Of a stretch of DNA of 48,809 nucleotides, positions 25,604-33,497 are shown piece after piece. Every line of letters begins with the position of its first letter. The first letter of the stretch is position 1. The stretch is from assembly GCA_027483845.1 (NCBI GenBank), contig JAIXTR010000590.1, forward strand, positions 1-48,809, in the 5' to 3' direction. A program made the translations under genes and the position numbers. The notes beneath the pieces were generated by a model. It was not told the origin of the DNA and searched no databases. It worked only from the letters and a program-made list of their open reading frames with translations. This DNA is from Caulobacteraceae bacterium. Lineage in GTDB: Bacteria; Pseudomonadota; Alphaproteobacteria; Caulobacterales; Caulobacteraceae.

Positions 25604-25798
25604 CACGCCGTCGGCGCTCGCGCCGTGACCTCGCGGTGACACGCTCATGATGCGGCAGCGCTGCGGCATGCGCTCGGCTGGATACGCGCGACAAGGTCCG
25701 CCAGCTTAGGCGGCGCACCCGATCCAGTCGGGTCTCGCGCGCCTTAGCGACTCGGCGCACGCCTAGCCGCCTGCTGAATGGAATTAGGAGAGCTCGCG

Positions 25799-26059
25799 AT
25801 GGTCACAGAGAAGAAGACAAATGCGTTGCAGATGCCCCTGACGCCGTCCGCCGAGCTGGCGGCCGTCGTTGGCGCGGGTCAGCTTTCGCGCGGCGAGACG
25901 GTCTCGAGGATGTGGGCCTACATCAAGGCGAACAACCTGCAGGATCCCGCGAACAAGCGCGACATCCTGGCGGACGCCAAGCTGAAGCCGATCTTCGACG
26001 GTAAGGACAAGGTCAGCATGTTCGAAATGAACAAGCACCTTGCGAAGCACCTGAAGTAG
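25799..26059 (+). CDS. SWIB/MDM2 domain protein
   Basis: An 86-residue protein that is essentially one SWIB/MDM2 domain: MPLTPSAELAAVVGAGQLSR, then WAYIKANNLQDPANKRDILAD and KPIFDGKDKVSMFEMNKHLAKHL. In eukaryotes the fold occurs in chromatin remodellers; in bacteria stand-alone copies are found in chlamydiae and many Alphaproteobacteria, with an uncertain, possibly nucleoid- or topoisomerase-related role. TAGGAG lies 9 nt upstream of the chosen ATG. It precedes the intact tRNA-Leu by 106 bp. It looks like a core-genome gene, which raises the question of whether this segment is cargo or chromosome. Confidence 0.88.
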   Translation: MVTEKKTNALQMPLTPSAELAAVVGAGQLSRGETVSRMWAYIKANNLQDPANKRDILADAKLKPIFDGKDKVSMFEMNKHLAKHLK

Positions 26060-26165
26060 GCTTGGGTTCGGCGTCGGGCGGGGCTCGGAATCGGTCACGA
26101 GACGGGGCGGCGCCGCCTTGTGCGGATTGCGCGATCGCGGTGAGCCGGTGTAATCAACGGCCGCG

Positions 26166-26250
26166 GCCCCTGTGGTGGAATTGGTAGACGCGCCGGATTC
26201 AAAATCCGGTTCCGCAAGGAGTGTCGGTTCGACCCCGACCGGGGGCACCA
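26166..26250 (+). tRNA. tRNA-Leu (anticodon CAA), intact
   Basis: 85 nt with encoded CCA. Acceptor GCCCCTG pairs with CGGGGGC; anticodon stem CCGGA/TCCGG encloses TTCAAAA with anticodon CAA at 26200-26202; a long variable arm (class II) and T-arm GTCGG-TTCGACC-CCGAC follow. All stems pair. It is the same isoacceptor as the broken copy at 4221 but has a different acceptor stem, so it is a separate gene and not the other half of that one. Confidence 0.97.
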
Positions 26251-26319
26251 GGCTTTGGCTCCGTTTCTGGAGGGCGCGCGTGTGATCGCTCGAGCCCATT
26301 GAGCGGTGGAGGACTACCG

Positions 26320-26925
26320 GTGGCTAAAGAGGAGCTGCCGCGCGGGGCCATCGTCCGTCCAGCCGATCTGCCCACCCACTTCCCCACGCATCGGCACGAT
26401 GCCGCGTTTTGGGAGGCGCTGGGCCGGGTGGTCGCGACGTTTGGCTTCTTGGAAGAGATCTTGGGGAAGGCGATCTTCTCGTTCACCGGGACCCGAGCCT
26501 ATCCGGAGGAGGAGCTGGAGGCCGAATTCGAGCGGTGGCTTCCTAGCTTGCAGCGTGCGCTCTCCGATCCCCTAGGCAATCTCATCGACAGCTACGGCAG
26601 GGCCGTTCGCGCGCATCCGGACGCTACGATTACCGACCTTGACGAACTGCTCGCTGACCTGCGTACCGCGGCAACATATCGGAACGTACTGTGCCATGGG
26701 TCATGGAGATCGCCTGACACGGAGGGCCGGGCTGTTCCACTCTTCGTCAACAAGAAGAACGAGATCTGGACCGGCGCCTTCGATCAGGCGTTGCTGCAGC
26801 AGGTCCAAGCGAACGCTGTCGAGCTGATTTGCGCCGTTATGACCTCGGTTGCGGATATGGGCTGGCAGTTTCCAGGCTCCGCTGGGCCGGGCAAGCCGAT
26901 CGCATTGGCCAAACGAAGCGGCTAA
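26320..26925 (+). CDS. HEPN-motif protein of unknown function
   Basis: A 201-residue soluble, helical protein. Arg121 to His126 (YRNVLCHGSW) forms the R-x4-H motif of HEPN ribonucleases, preceded by helix ELLADLRTAATY and followed by a beta hairpin (VPLFVNKKNEIWTGAF) and a final long helix. HEPN proteins often act as RNA-cleaving toxins in defence and toxin-antitoxin systems, but many domain-only homologues are uncharacterised. GTG is chosen as start because TGGAGGA lies 6-7 nt before it; the frame is open upstream into the tRNA. Its stop overlaps the convergent abiEii stop by 4 bp. No obvious antitoxin is paired with it. Confidence 0.6.
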   Translation: MAKEELPRGAIVRPADLPTHFPTHRHDAAFWEALGRVVATFGFLEEILGKAIFSFTGTRAYPEEELEAEFERWLPSLQRALSDPLGNLIDSYGRAVRAHPDATITDLDELLADLRTAATYRNVLCHGSWRSPDTEGRAVPLFVNKKNEIWTGAFDQALLQQVQANAVELICAVMTSVADMGWQFPGSAGPGKPIALAKRSG

Positions 26926-27845
26926 CGCCAGGCCCCGCCGGCGGGGTCCCAGGTCCCTCGGGCGCCTTCCGGCACCTCTAGGCTCCCGATGACCGGACCG
27001 AAGAAACTTCGCAGTTCCGCCTGAAGTTCGGGGAATGGCGGCGGCTTCAGCGCTGGCGGCGTGCGCCGCAGGAAGCCTGACCAGAGGCCGCTTTGCTCGG
27101 CGACGGCGGCGAAGCTGTCGGTTAGGCCTAGCGGCACCTGTGTGGGGAAGGGGGTCTGGCGGCGGCGAAGGGTTCCCCCGACCGCCTCGACCACGCTCGC
27201 CAGGTCGAACGGGAAGGTCCCAGTCGTGACCCAGATATCGTGGAAGTCTTTGATCCGGGTATTCGCCTCGCCGAACGCGACCATCGCCTGGAACTTCTCC
27301 GCCACGACGGTCTCCGGCGGATACATCAAGATGTTCGCGGCCGGCATGTTCGGCAGAATGCCGGGGAAACTCTGCCGCTTTGGCGCCGGATAGACGTGGT
27401 CGCCGAAGCCGATGTCGACCAGGACACGGATCTTCGCGCCGGCCAGGGTGGCGTTCATCGCCAGCCGGGCGCCCTGGTACTTGTCGGCCTCCCGCACCGG
27501 TTCGACCGTGATCGACGCGGGATCGAAGGCGATGCCGTCGTCCTTAACTTCGACCTGGCAGATGCGGGTGAAGAGCGCGGTCAGGGCGGCGGGGTCGGGA
27601 TTGCCTTCGCCGAGCAGGTCAAGGTCGCCGGTCGGCCGGAAGACATGCTCGGGCCAGGTCACGAACAGCATGGCGCCCTTGAGCACGTAGCCCTCGGTCG
27701 CGTCGGTGAGGCTCAGGCGGTAGAGCAGCCGCTCGATCGCGTAGCGCGTCAGGATGCGGTTATAGTCATCGCCGTGTTGCCTGGCGTGATTCAGGAGCCG
27801 CGCCCTGATCGATACGGCGGGATCGCTAATGGCCTTGGTCGTCAT
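26922..27845 (-). CDS. abiEii: AbiEii nucleotidyltransferase toxin (type IV TA)
   Basis: A 307-residue AbiEii/AbiGii-family nucleotidyltransferase, the toxin of the AbiE phage-defence module; characterised relatives modify tRNA or bind GTP and cause reversible growth arrest. Motifs: LKGAMLF (55-61), RPTGDLDLLG with Asp74/Asp76, a third acid in RVLVDIGFGD, and the C-terminal signature ETVVAEKFQAM...NTRIKDFHDIW. Its ATG overlaps the antitoxin stop by 4 bp, the usual abiEi-abiEii coupling. It appears intact and of normal length. Confidence 0.92.
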   Translation of the reverse strand: MTTKAISDPAVSIRARLLNHARQHGDDYNRILTRYAIERLLYRLSLTDATEGYVLKGAMLFVTWPEHVFRPTGDLDLLGEGNPDPAALTALFTRICQVEVKDDGIAFDPASITVEPVREADKYQGARLAMNATLAGAKIRVLVDIGFGDHVYPAPKRQSFPGILPNMPAANILMYPPETVVAEKFQAMVAFGEANTRIKDFHDIWVTTGTFPFDLASVVEAVGGTLRRRQTPFPTQVPLGLTDSFAAVAEQSGLWSGFLRRTPPALKPPPFPELQAELRSFFGPVIGSLEVPEGARGTWDPAGGAWR

Positions 27846-28456
27846 TCAATGGCCTTGATGTAGGGCTGCATCCGCTCCGAGACCCGGTTGATGGCCGCAT
27901 AGGTCATCAGTTGGCTGGGGGTGGTCTTCCGCTGGCGCAGGGCGTCGCGCAGCGCCTCGATGGCGACGTCCTCACCAACATGTCGGCGGTGTTTGAAACA
28001 GTCGGCCACCGTCTTGGCGACGCCATAGATGGGCACCAGGACGCCCTCCACTTCGATCTGTTCGACGCCGGCCGTCATGACGGCGCCAGTGGCGCGGACT
28101 ATTTCAAGTTTGAGGCCCTGCACGTTCGGCGTCCGGGCCTTGTGCGGGATGGTCATCCAGACGGCGTGCGGCAGTTGCGTGGTCAGCTCGTGATGATGCA
28201 GGGCGCTGATTAGGCTCACAACACCGCCGGGGACGAGCCGGGCTGCCTCCGCCAGATCGTGGGCGGTGTGTTCGCCCACGCGCTCGGGTTGCTGATAAAG
28301 GCCCCGGTTGAGGCGGACCAGTTCGCCGGTCTCGGTCAGGCGCTTCAGATAGACGAGGGGAATGCCGGCAGCCTTGAAGTCTCGCGCGCGCGCAATCCCG
28401 CGGGCCTGGGTCAGGCTGAGGGCGCGTTCTCGATGAGTCATATGACGTTCGGCCAT
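27842..28456 (-). CDS. abiEi: AbiEi antitoxin / autorepressor
   Basis: A 204-residue AbiEi-type antitoxin. The N-terminal winged helix (about 7-55; ALSLTQARGIARARDFKAAG, then YLKRLTETGELVRLNRGLY) binds the operon's promoter, while the C-terminal domain is needed for antitoxicity. I chose the ATG of MAERHMTHRER; a second in-frame ATG is five codons later and neither has a strong ribosome-binding site. The longer upstream frame crosses the promoter region. It overlaps abiEii by 4 bp. A 20-bp-spaced direct repeat lies just upstream. It is divergent from the XRE-headed large gene, so the two share a control region. Confidence 0.88.
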   Translation of the reverse strand: MAERHMTHRERALSLTQARGIARARDFKAAGIPLVYLKRLTETGELVRLNRGLYQQPERVGEHTAHDLAEAARLVPGGVVSLISALHHHELTTQLPHAVWMTIPHKARTPNVQGLKLEIVRATGAVMTAGVEQIEVEGVLVPIYGVAKTVADCFKHRRHVGEDVAIEALRDALRQRKTTPSQLMTYAAINRVSERMQPYIKAIE

Positions 28457-28467
28457 GGTGTTATCTA

Positions 28468-28500
28468 TTGTCGGCAAAAATCCCAATTTGTCGACTAAAG
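28468..28500. promoter_or_regulatory. Direct repeats upstream of abiEi, possible operator
   Basis: TTGTCGGCAAAAA (28468) and TTGTCGACTAAAG (28488) begin exactly 20 bp apart, about two helical turns, 12 bp before the abiEi start. AbiEi proteins autorepress by binding repeats in this place, so these are candidate sites. Confidence 0.45.
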
Positions 28501-28507
28501 GGATGGA

Positions 28508-28536
28508 TTGGAAAATCTCAACTGATGTCATATATT
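28508..28536 (+). promoter_or_regulatory. Sigma70-like promoter for the large XRE-headed gene
   Basis: -35 TTGGAA (28508-28513), 17-bp spacer, -10 TATATT (28531-28536). Transcription would start near 28543, only about 3 bp before the ATG at 28546, implying a leaderless mRNA. Confidence 0.6.
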
Positions 28537-28547
28537 TCCTATGACAT
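28525..28547. promoter_or_regulatory. Perfect 8-7-8 inverted repeat over the promoter and start codon
   Basis: ATGTCATA-TATTTCC-TATGACAT covers the -10 element, the inferred transcription start and the ATG of the large gene. It is well placed for the gene's own XRE domain to repress it. Confidence 0.65.
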
Positions 28548-31500
28548 GAGTAACGCAACCCCGCCTGCTGACCTGACCCCGAAGCACGTCCGTGCGGCCC
28601 GCGCCCTTCTGGCTTGGTCCCAACGGGACCTCGGCAAGGCCGCCAAGGTGGCGACCTCCACAGTCGCCGACTTCGAGCGTGGCTCACGCACACCGGTCGC
28701 GAACAACGCGAAGGCAATTCGTACTGCGCTCGAGGGCGCTGGCATTCGTTTCCTGCCGACCGGCGCGGTCATCGGACCAGCCGTGCCGATGATCATGCCG
28801 AACGGGCACCCTGGGATGCCGGTGCGCTGGGTCAACGCTGACCACCTCGCCGAATGGGCCGGTCGCACAGACGGACCCGTCAACCTTCCCACCCTGATCG
28901 CTTTTCTTGTGCGCGCCACCCACGGGGGCGCCGTCCACCTCCGCTTTCCCTCGGACGGCGGCGTACGCCATCCTGGCTGGGACGGGCTAACCACCGCCGA
29001 CGTCGGCGGAGACTACGTTCCCCAAGGGGAGGCCGGGTGGGAACTGAGCGCGCAGCGTAAGGGGGTGGCCCAGAAGATCGCCACTGATTATCGCAAGCGC
29101 ACGGACGAGCCGGCTCCGCTCAACCCAGTTACGTCGACCTGCGTGTTCGTCACCCTGCACCATTGGCCGCAGAAGGACGAATGGGCGAAGGAGCAAATCA
29201 CGGCAGGACCATGGCGCGACGTCCGTGTCTACGACGCCGACGATCTGGTCCATTGGATCGAACAGACCCCGGCGGTAGGCCTGTGGCTCGCTACCCGCCT
29301 CGACAAGCGACCGCCTGGGACCCGGGAACTGGAAGAAGTCTGGGAGGAGTGGTCTAGGGCCACCCAGTGGCCGCTGTCCGAAGACCTCGTTCTGAGCGAC
29401 CGGGACGAAGACGCGGCCGAGGTCCTGCGCTGGCTTCGTCGGGAGCCCTCGGTTCTGTCGCTCCAGTCGACAACGGCCGACGAGGTTGTCGCCTTCTTCC
29501 ACGCGACCCTGAGCGAGCTGCCCGAGGACATAGCCGACACCTACCGCGCCCGCTGCCTCGTGACGACCAACGCTGCGGCGGCCCGTGCTCTGGCAAAGGC
29601 GCCGGCCCCGCTGATCCTGGTTCTGACCGAGCCTGACCCTGGCCTGGCGCGAACCCTCGTCGACAAGGGCCACTTCGTGCTGCTGGCCTATGACGATGGT
29701 CTCACCTCGCGTGGCGAGGTGCGCACGCTCGCGCGACCGTCGCGGGAGGGCATAGCCTCGGCTCTGAAAGCCGCCGGCATCGCTGAACCGCGCGCCAAGG
29801 CACTGGCGCGCGACAGTGCCCGCAACCTCGCTGTCCTGCGCCGCCTGATCCCCGGCGCGCCCGGGCGACTTCCCAAGTGGGCCGAGGGGATGCCGCCGCG
29901 CGCCCTGCTGGCGGCGCTCCTGGCTGGGGGTTGGGACGAGAACGCCGAGGCCGACAAGGCCCGCCTCTCGGAACTGGCCGACGCGCCCTACGACCAGGTG
30001 ATCGAGGTCCTCACACCGCTGGCCGGCCAGTTCGACAGCCCCCTGCAGAAGGTCGGGTCAACTTGGCGGGTCGCTTCGCCGTCTGACGCTTGGTTTCTTC
30101 TCGCCCACCAGCTGACCGCCGTCGATATCAAGCGGTTCGAAGCGGCCGCCCACGCCGTTCTGGGATCGGCCGATCCCCGGTTCGACATGGATCCCAACGA
30201 GCGATGGATGGCGGCCGCGAAGGGCGTCCACCGCGACTATTCGGGCATGATCCGCCACGGCATCGGTCAAGTTCTGATCCTACTGGCGCTGTGGGGCGAC
30301 CGGGTGCAAACCGTCCCGGAGGCTGGCCGCCGGGCCGACGCCATCGTCAGCAAGCTGCTCGAAAACGCGGACGAACGCCGGTGGTGGTCCCTGTCGCGGG
30401 ACTTCCGGCTCCTGGCCGAAGCCTCGCCAGCTGCGTTCCTGTCGGCGGTCGAGGACAGCCTCGACCAGAAGGACCCGCCCATCCTTTCCCTCTTCGGGAG
30501 CGACGACGGCGGCGTATTCGGCGCTGAGCACCTATCGGACCTGATGTGGGCGATGGAGGCGCTGGCGTGGTCGCCCGACTGGATGCCTCGGGTCACTCTC
30601 GACCTCGCGCGGCTGGACGCGATTGACGTCAAGCCGCGCCGATACACCAATGGCCCGATGAACAGCCTTCGCGAAATGCATCTGCTGTGGATGCCGCAGA
30701 CCTTCGCAACGCTGGACGAACGGCTTCGCGCCGTCGATCTGATCCGCAAGCGGGAGCCGGACTCGGCTTGGAAGCTCATGCTCGGGGTCCTGCCCCGTGG
30801 TCACGACAGCTCGTCACCGTCGCCCATGCCGCGATGGCGCGACTTCTCCGTCGACAAGGTCGAGACGGTCACCTGGCCCCTGATCGGCCGAGGCGCCGCG
30901 GCCCTTAGCGAACGTCTTCTGGAAGACGTCGGGCTTGACGCTCAGCGCTGGGTGGCGCTGCTCGACCGGATTACCGATATCGCGCCCGGACCTGAGGCGG
31001 TGCTGGATTGCCTCGACGCCGTCGAACCGCGCATGACCGACAAGGCGGTCCGCGACGTGCTCTGGGACAAACTTCGACGCGTCCTGCACCACAACCGCGA
31101 GTTCGCGGACGCCGAGTGGAGCCTGCCAGACCCGATCCTCAGCAGGCTGGATGGTCTCTACGAGAGGTTTGCACCCGCCGACCCTCTGGAGAAGGTCGCT
31201 TGGCTGTTCCAGAACGGTGTCGCCCTGCCGAAGCCTTCCGCAGAGGGTTGGGAAGCCAATCAACGCGACGTTGAAGCGGCCCGGGTCGAAGCCGCCAAGG
31301 CGCTCTTTGCGCACGGCGGCATCGCCGATGTTCTCGCCCTGGCTCGTCTCACTGAGACCGCGGGCTATCTTGGCAAAGCCATCTATGACGCTGGCTTCCC
31401 GGACTCCGAAGTCGACGCACTGATCGAGGCCGCCGTGCGCAGCGATGATCCGCGACAGCGAGACGTCGCCCACGGCCTGATCATCTCGGCGTTCCGCGAC

Positions 31501-32607
31501 CGCAAGGAAGATTGGGGGGCCGCCCTGATCGCTAAGGCCCAAACCCTGGCTTGGGGCGACACCGCCCTCATGAGCATTCTACGCGCCCTGCCGGTGGCGC
31601 GTTGGACGTGGGATCAAGTCGCCGCGATCGGCGGGGAAACCGAGACCACTTACTGGAAGCGCACGCCGGTGTTCTGGATGAGCGAAGACGACGACGATGT
31701 CGCCTACGCTATTCGCCACCTGATCGACGTTGGCCGCGCCCGGCACGCGCTTCCTCTGACAAGTCGCGGCGCAAAGGTGACCCTACCATCCGACCTACTG
31801 GTTGAGGTGCTGACGGAAGCCGCAAGGCAGCCGTTTGAGGGAGATGGCGACAGCAACGAAGCGACCATGTTCCAGCACTACGTGGCTGAGACCCTTGGCG
31901 TGCTCGACGAGCGCGACGACGTGGATCGCAACACGCTGGTCATGCTGGAGTGGAACTACCTCCAACTTCTCGAATATTCCCGCCGCCCAGCTAAAGTCCT
32001 GCTCCGCACGCTCTCCGAAGAGCCCTCGCTGTTCATTCAGATGCTCAGCGCCGTGTATCGGCCGAGCGAAGAGAGCGGGATTGTCGAGCCCAAGCCGGCC
32101 GACCCGGAACAGGCGGGCGCAGTCGCGAGCCAGGCTTACCGCCTGCTTTCGCTCTGGAACCGCCTTCCAGGCGCGCGCGACGACGGCACAATTGATCGCG
32201 ACGTGCTTGAAACTTGGATCAAGACAGCCCGAACGATGGCCAAGGCCGTCGGCCGCGAAGACATCGCCGACGACAAAATCGGCGAAATGCTTTCGGCTTC
32301 GCCCATCGGCGCGGATGGCAACTGGCCCGCCGAACCCGTTCGAGAGATGCTCGACCTCTTTCGCAGCAAGCCGATGCTCGAAGGCTTTCAAGTTGGAAAG
32401 AGCAACCGACGCGGGGTTCACACACGCTCGCCGGGCGACGGCGGCGAACAGGAACGGGACCTGTCCGCGCAGTATCGCACCTGGGCCAAGGCGATCAGCT
32501 TCGAACATCCCCATACCGCCAAGACGCTGGACGGCCTGGCAGATCGCTACGACTGGGAAGCGCGCCACTTCGACGAGGACGCCGAGCGCCTGGATTGGGA
32601 AGCCTAG
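28546..32607 (+). CDS. 1353-residue XRE-headed protein with nuclease-like region, putative defence gene
   Basis: The N terminus (about 10-70) is a clear XRE helix-turn-helix (VRAARALLAWSQRDLGKAAK, then STVADFERGSRTP). Residues about 95-255 are a mixed region with RFPSDGGVRHPGWDG, GEAGWELSAQRKG, DYRKRT and FVTLHHWPQKDEW, which I recall from large island proteins and which may be a PD-(D/E)xK-like nuclease; the key residues cannot be fixed. From about 300 the pattern SVLSLQSTTADEVVAFF resembles a P-loop domain that has lost its Walker A, followed by some 900 helical residues. ATG 28546 is preferred over in-frame ATGs at 28468 and 28525, though none has a ribosome-binding site. Between AbiE and AbiH, it is probably an immune effector-sensor that regulates itself. 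Confidence 0.65.
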   Translation: MSNATPPADLTPKHVRAARALLAWSQRDLGKAAKVATSTVADFERGSRTPVANNAKAIRTALEGAGIRFLPTGAVIGPAVPMIMPNGHPGMPVRWVNADHLAEWAGRTDGPVNLPTLIAFLVRATHGGAVHLRFPSDGGVRHPGWDGLTTADVGGDYVPQGEAGWELSAQRKGVAQKIATDYRKRTDEPAPLNPVTSTCVFVTLHHWPQKDEWAKEQITAGPWRDVRVYDADDLVHWIEQTPAVGLWLATRLDKRPPGTRELEEVWEEWSRATQWPLSEDLVLSDRDEDAAEVLRWLRREPSVLSLQSTTADEVVAFFHATLSELPEDIADTYRARCLVTTNAAAARALAKAPAPLILVLTEPDPGLARTLVDKGHFVLLAYDDGLTSRGEVRTLARPSREGIASALKAAGIAEPRAKALARDSARNLAVLRRLIPGAPGRLPKWAEGMPPRALLAALLAGGWDENAEADKARLSELADAPYDQVIEVLTPLAGQFDSPLQKVGSTWRVASPSDAWFLLAHQLTAVDIKRFEAAAHAVLGSADPRFDMDPNERWMAAAKGVHRDYSGMIRHGIGQVLILLALWGDRVQTVPEAGRRADAIVSKLLENADERRWWSLSRDFRLLAEASPAAFLSAVEDSLDQKDPPILSLFGSDDGGVFGAEHLSDLMWAMEALAWSPDWMPRVTLDLARLDAIDVKPRRYTNGPMNSLREMHLLWMPQTFATLDERLRAVDLIRKREPDSAWKLMLGVLPRGHDSSSPSPMPRWRDFSVDKVETVTWPLIGRGAAALSERLLEDVGLDAQRWVALLDRITDIAPGPEAVLDCLDAVEPRMTDKAVRDVLWDKLRRVLHHNREFADAEWSLPDPILSRLDGLYERFAPADPLEKVAWLFQNGVALPKPSAEGWEANQRDVEAARVEAAKALFAHGGIADVLALARLTETAGYLGKAIYDAGFPDSEVDALIEAAVRSDDPRQRDVAHGLIISAFRDRKEDWGAALIAKAQTLAWGDTALMSILRALPVARWTWDQVAAIGGETETTYWKRTPVFWMSEDDDDVAYAIRHLIDVGRARHALPLTSRGAKVTLPSDLLVEVLTEAARQPFEGDGDSNEATMFQHYVAETLGVLDERDDVDRNTLVMLEWNYLQLLEYSRRPAKVLLRTLSEEPSLFIQMLSAVYRPSEESGIVEPKPADPEQAGAVASQAYRLLSLWNRLPGARDDGTIDRDVLETWIKTARTMAKAVGREDIADDKIGEMLSASPIGADGNWPAEPVREMLDLFRSKPMLEGFQVGKSNRRGVHTRSPGDGGEQERDLSAQYRTWAKAISFEHPHTAKTLDGLADRYDWEARHFDEDAERLDWEA

Positions 32608-33497
32608 ACCTCGGGCAACGGCCAATAGGTTGCCACTGCCGGCGCCGCGAACAATGAAAACTGCTCCTGGAGCCAGGATGGGTCGCCGCGACTGCTGATC
32701 CGCCAGGCCGCGCCCGGTCTGACATGCGCGGCAACCTGCTTCAGGTAAGGCAGATCGACGCCGGACAGCGAATGGCCCAGCACCCGGATGTCATCGACAT
32801 CGGCCAAAGCGGCGAACCGAGCCGCGTTGTCGGCGATGATCTGTTCGGTTGGCTTAAACGTCTTGTCGAAATACCGGTCGAGGATCGCGGCGCCTTCCAG
32901 GACACGGGTATCTTCGCGCTCGGGATCAAGGCGATCTGCTCGCCGCTCCTTGGGCGCCGGGCGCCAGCCATGGCCCAGAACCAGCGGATCGGTGGGGCGC
33001 TCGGCCGCCCCGTGAATGTGCCAAACGTGGCTTTCCGGCACGCCGTAAAGACGCTGCAGGGTGGCCGTGTAGTTGAAGTTGATGAACCGCGCCGATTGAT
33101 CAATCCGGGCGGGCGGCACCGTTAGAGCCGACGGCACCGGGATCCCGATCCGTCGGATCCATTCGGCGAAGGCCTTCAGCAGTTGAACGGATAGGGCCTC
33201 GACCACCTGATCGAGCTCAAAGGCGTAGTCGTGATGATAGGCGTCACTCCAATCGTCCGCACCATATGGCACGATCAGATGCTCCGAGTTGTCCACCAGG
33301 GTGTCGGCGTCGAAGTCCGCCAGCCGTTCCTCGAAATGGCCCCAGAAGTCGTCGGCGTCGTCCATCGGGAAGTAGTCTTCGAGCAGGCGGTACAGCTCGC
33401 AATGGTCAGATTTGAGGAAGGCGCCGAAGTCCGCGTATCGGGTCTTCATGCCGTGATGCAGGTCGAAGCCGTTGCCGATCACATAGAGGGTCGTCAT
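32604..33497 (-). CDS. abiH: AbiH family abortive infection protein
   Basis: A 297-residue AbiH-type protein. The family signature is at the N terminus, YVIGNGFDLHHGMKTRYADF, followed by FWGHFEERLADFD and later FINFNYTATLQRLYG, HIHG and RVLGHSLSGVD, features shared with SIR2-like Rossmann folds. AbiH gives phage resistance in Lactococcus; its biochemistry is unknown, and the FNYT/HIHG arrangement suggests nucleotide binding. Its stop overlaps the stop of the large XRE-headed gene by 4 bp in convergent orientation. It is intact. Confidence 0.9.
   Translation of the reverse strand: MTTLYVIGNGFDLHHGMKTRYADFGAFLKSDHCELYRLLEDYFPMDDADDFWGHFEERLADFDADTLVDNSEHLIVPYGADDWSDAYHHDYAFELDQVVEALSVQLLKAFAEWIRRIGIPVPSALTVPPARIDQSARFINFNYTATLQRLYGVPESHVWHIHGAAERPTDPLVLGHGWRPAPKERRADRLDPEREDTRVLEGAAILDRYFDKTFKPTEQIIADNAARFAALADVDDIRVLGHSLSGVDLPYLKQVAAHVRPGAAWRISSRGDPSWLQEQFSLFAAPAVATYWPLPEV

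Noticed and set aside
26166-26250. Reading the intact tRNA-Leu as the island's reconstituted right junction with the broken copy at 4221
   Set aside because: GCGGGCG of the broken 5' half cannot pair with CGGGGGC of this gene's 3' end, whereas its own GCCCCTG pairs fully, so they are separate genes.
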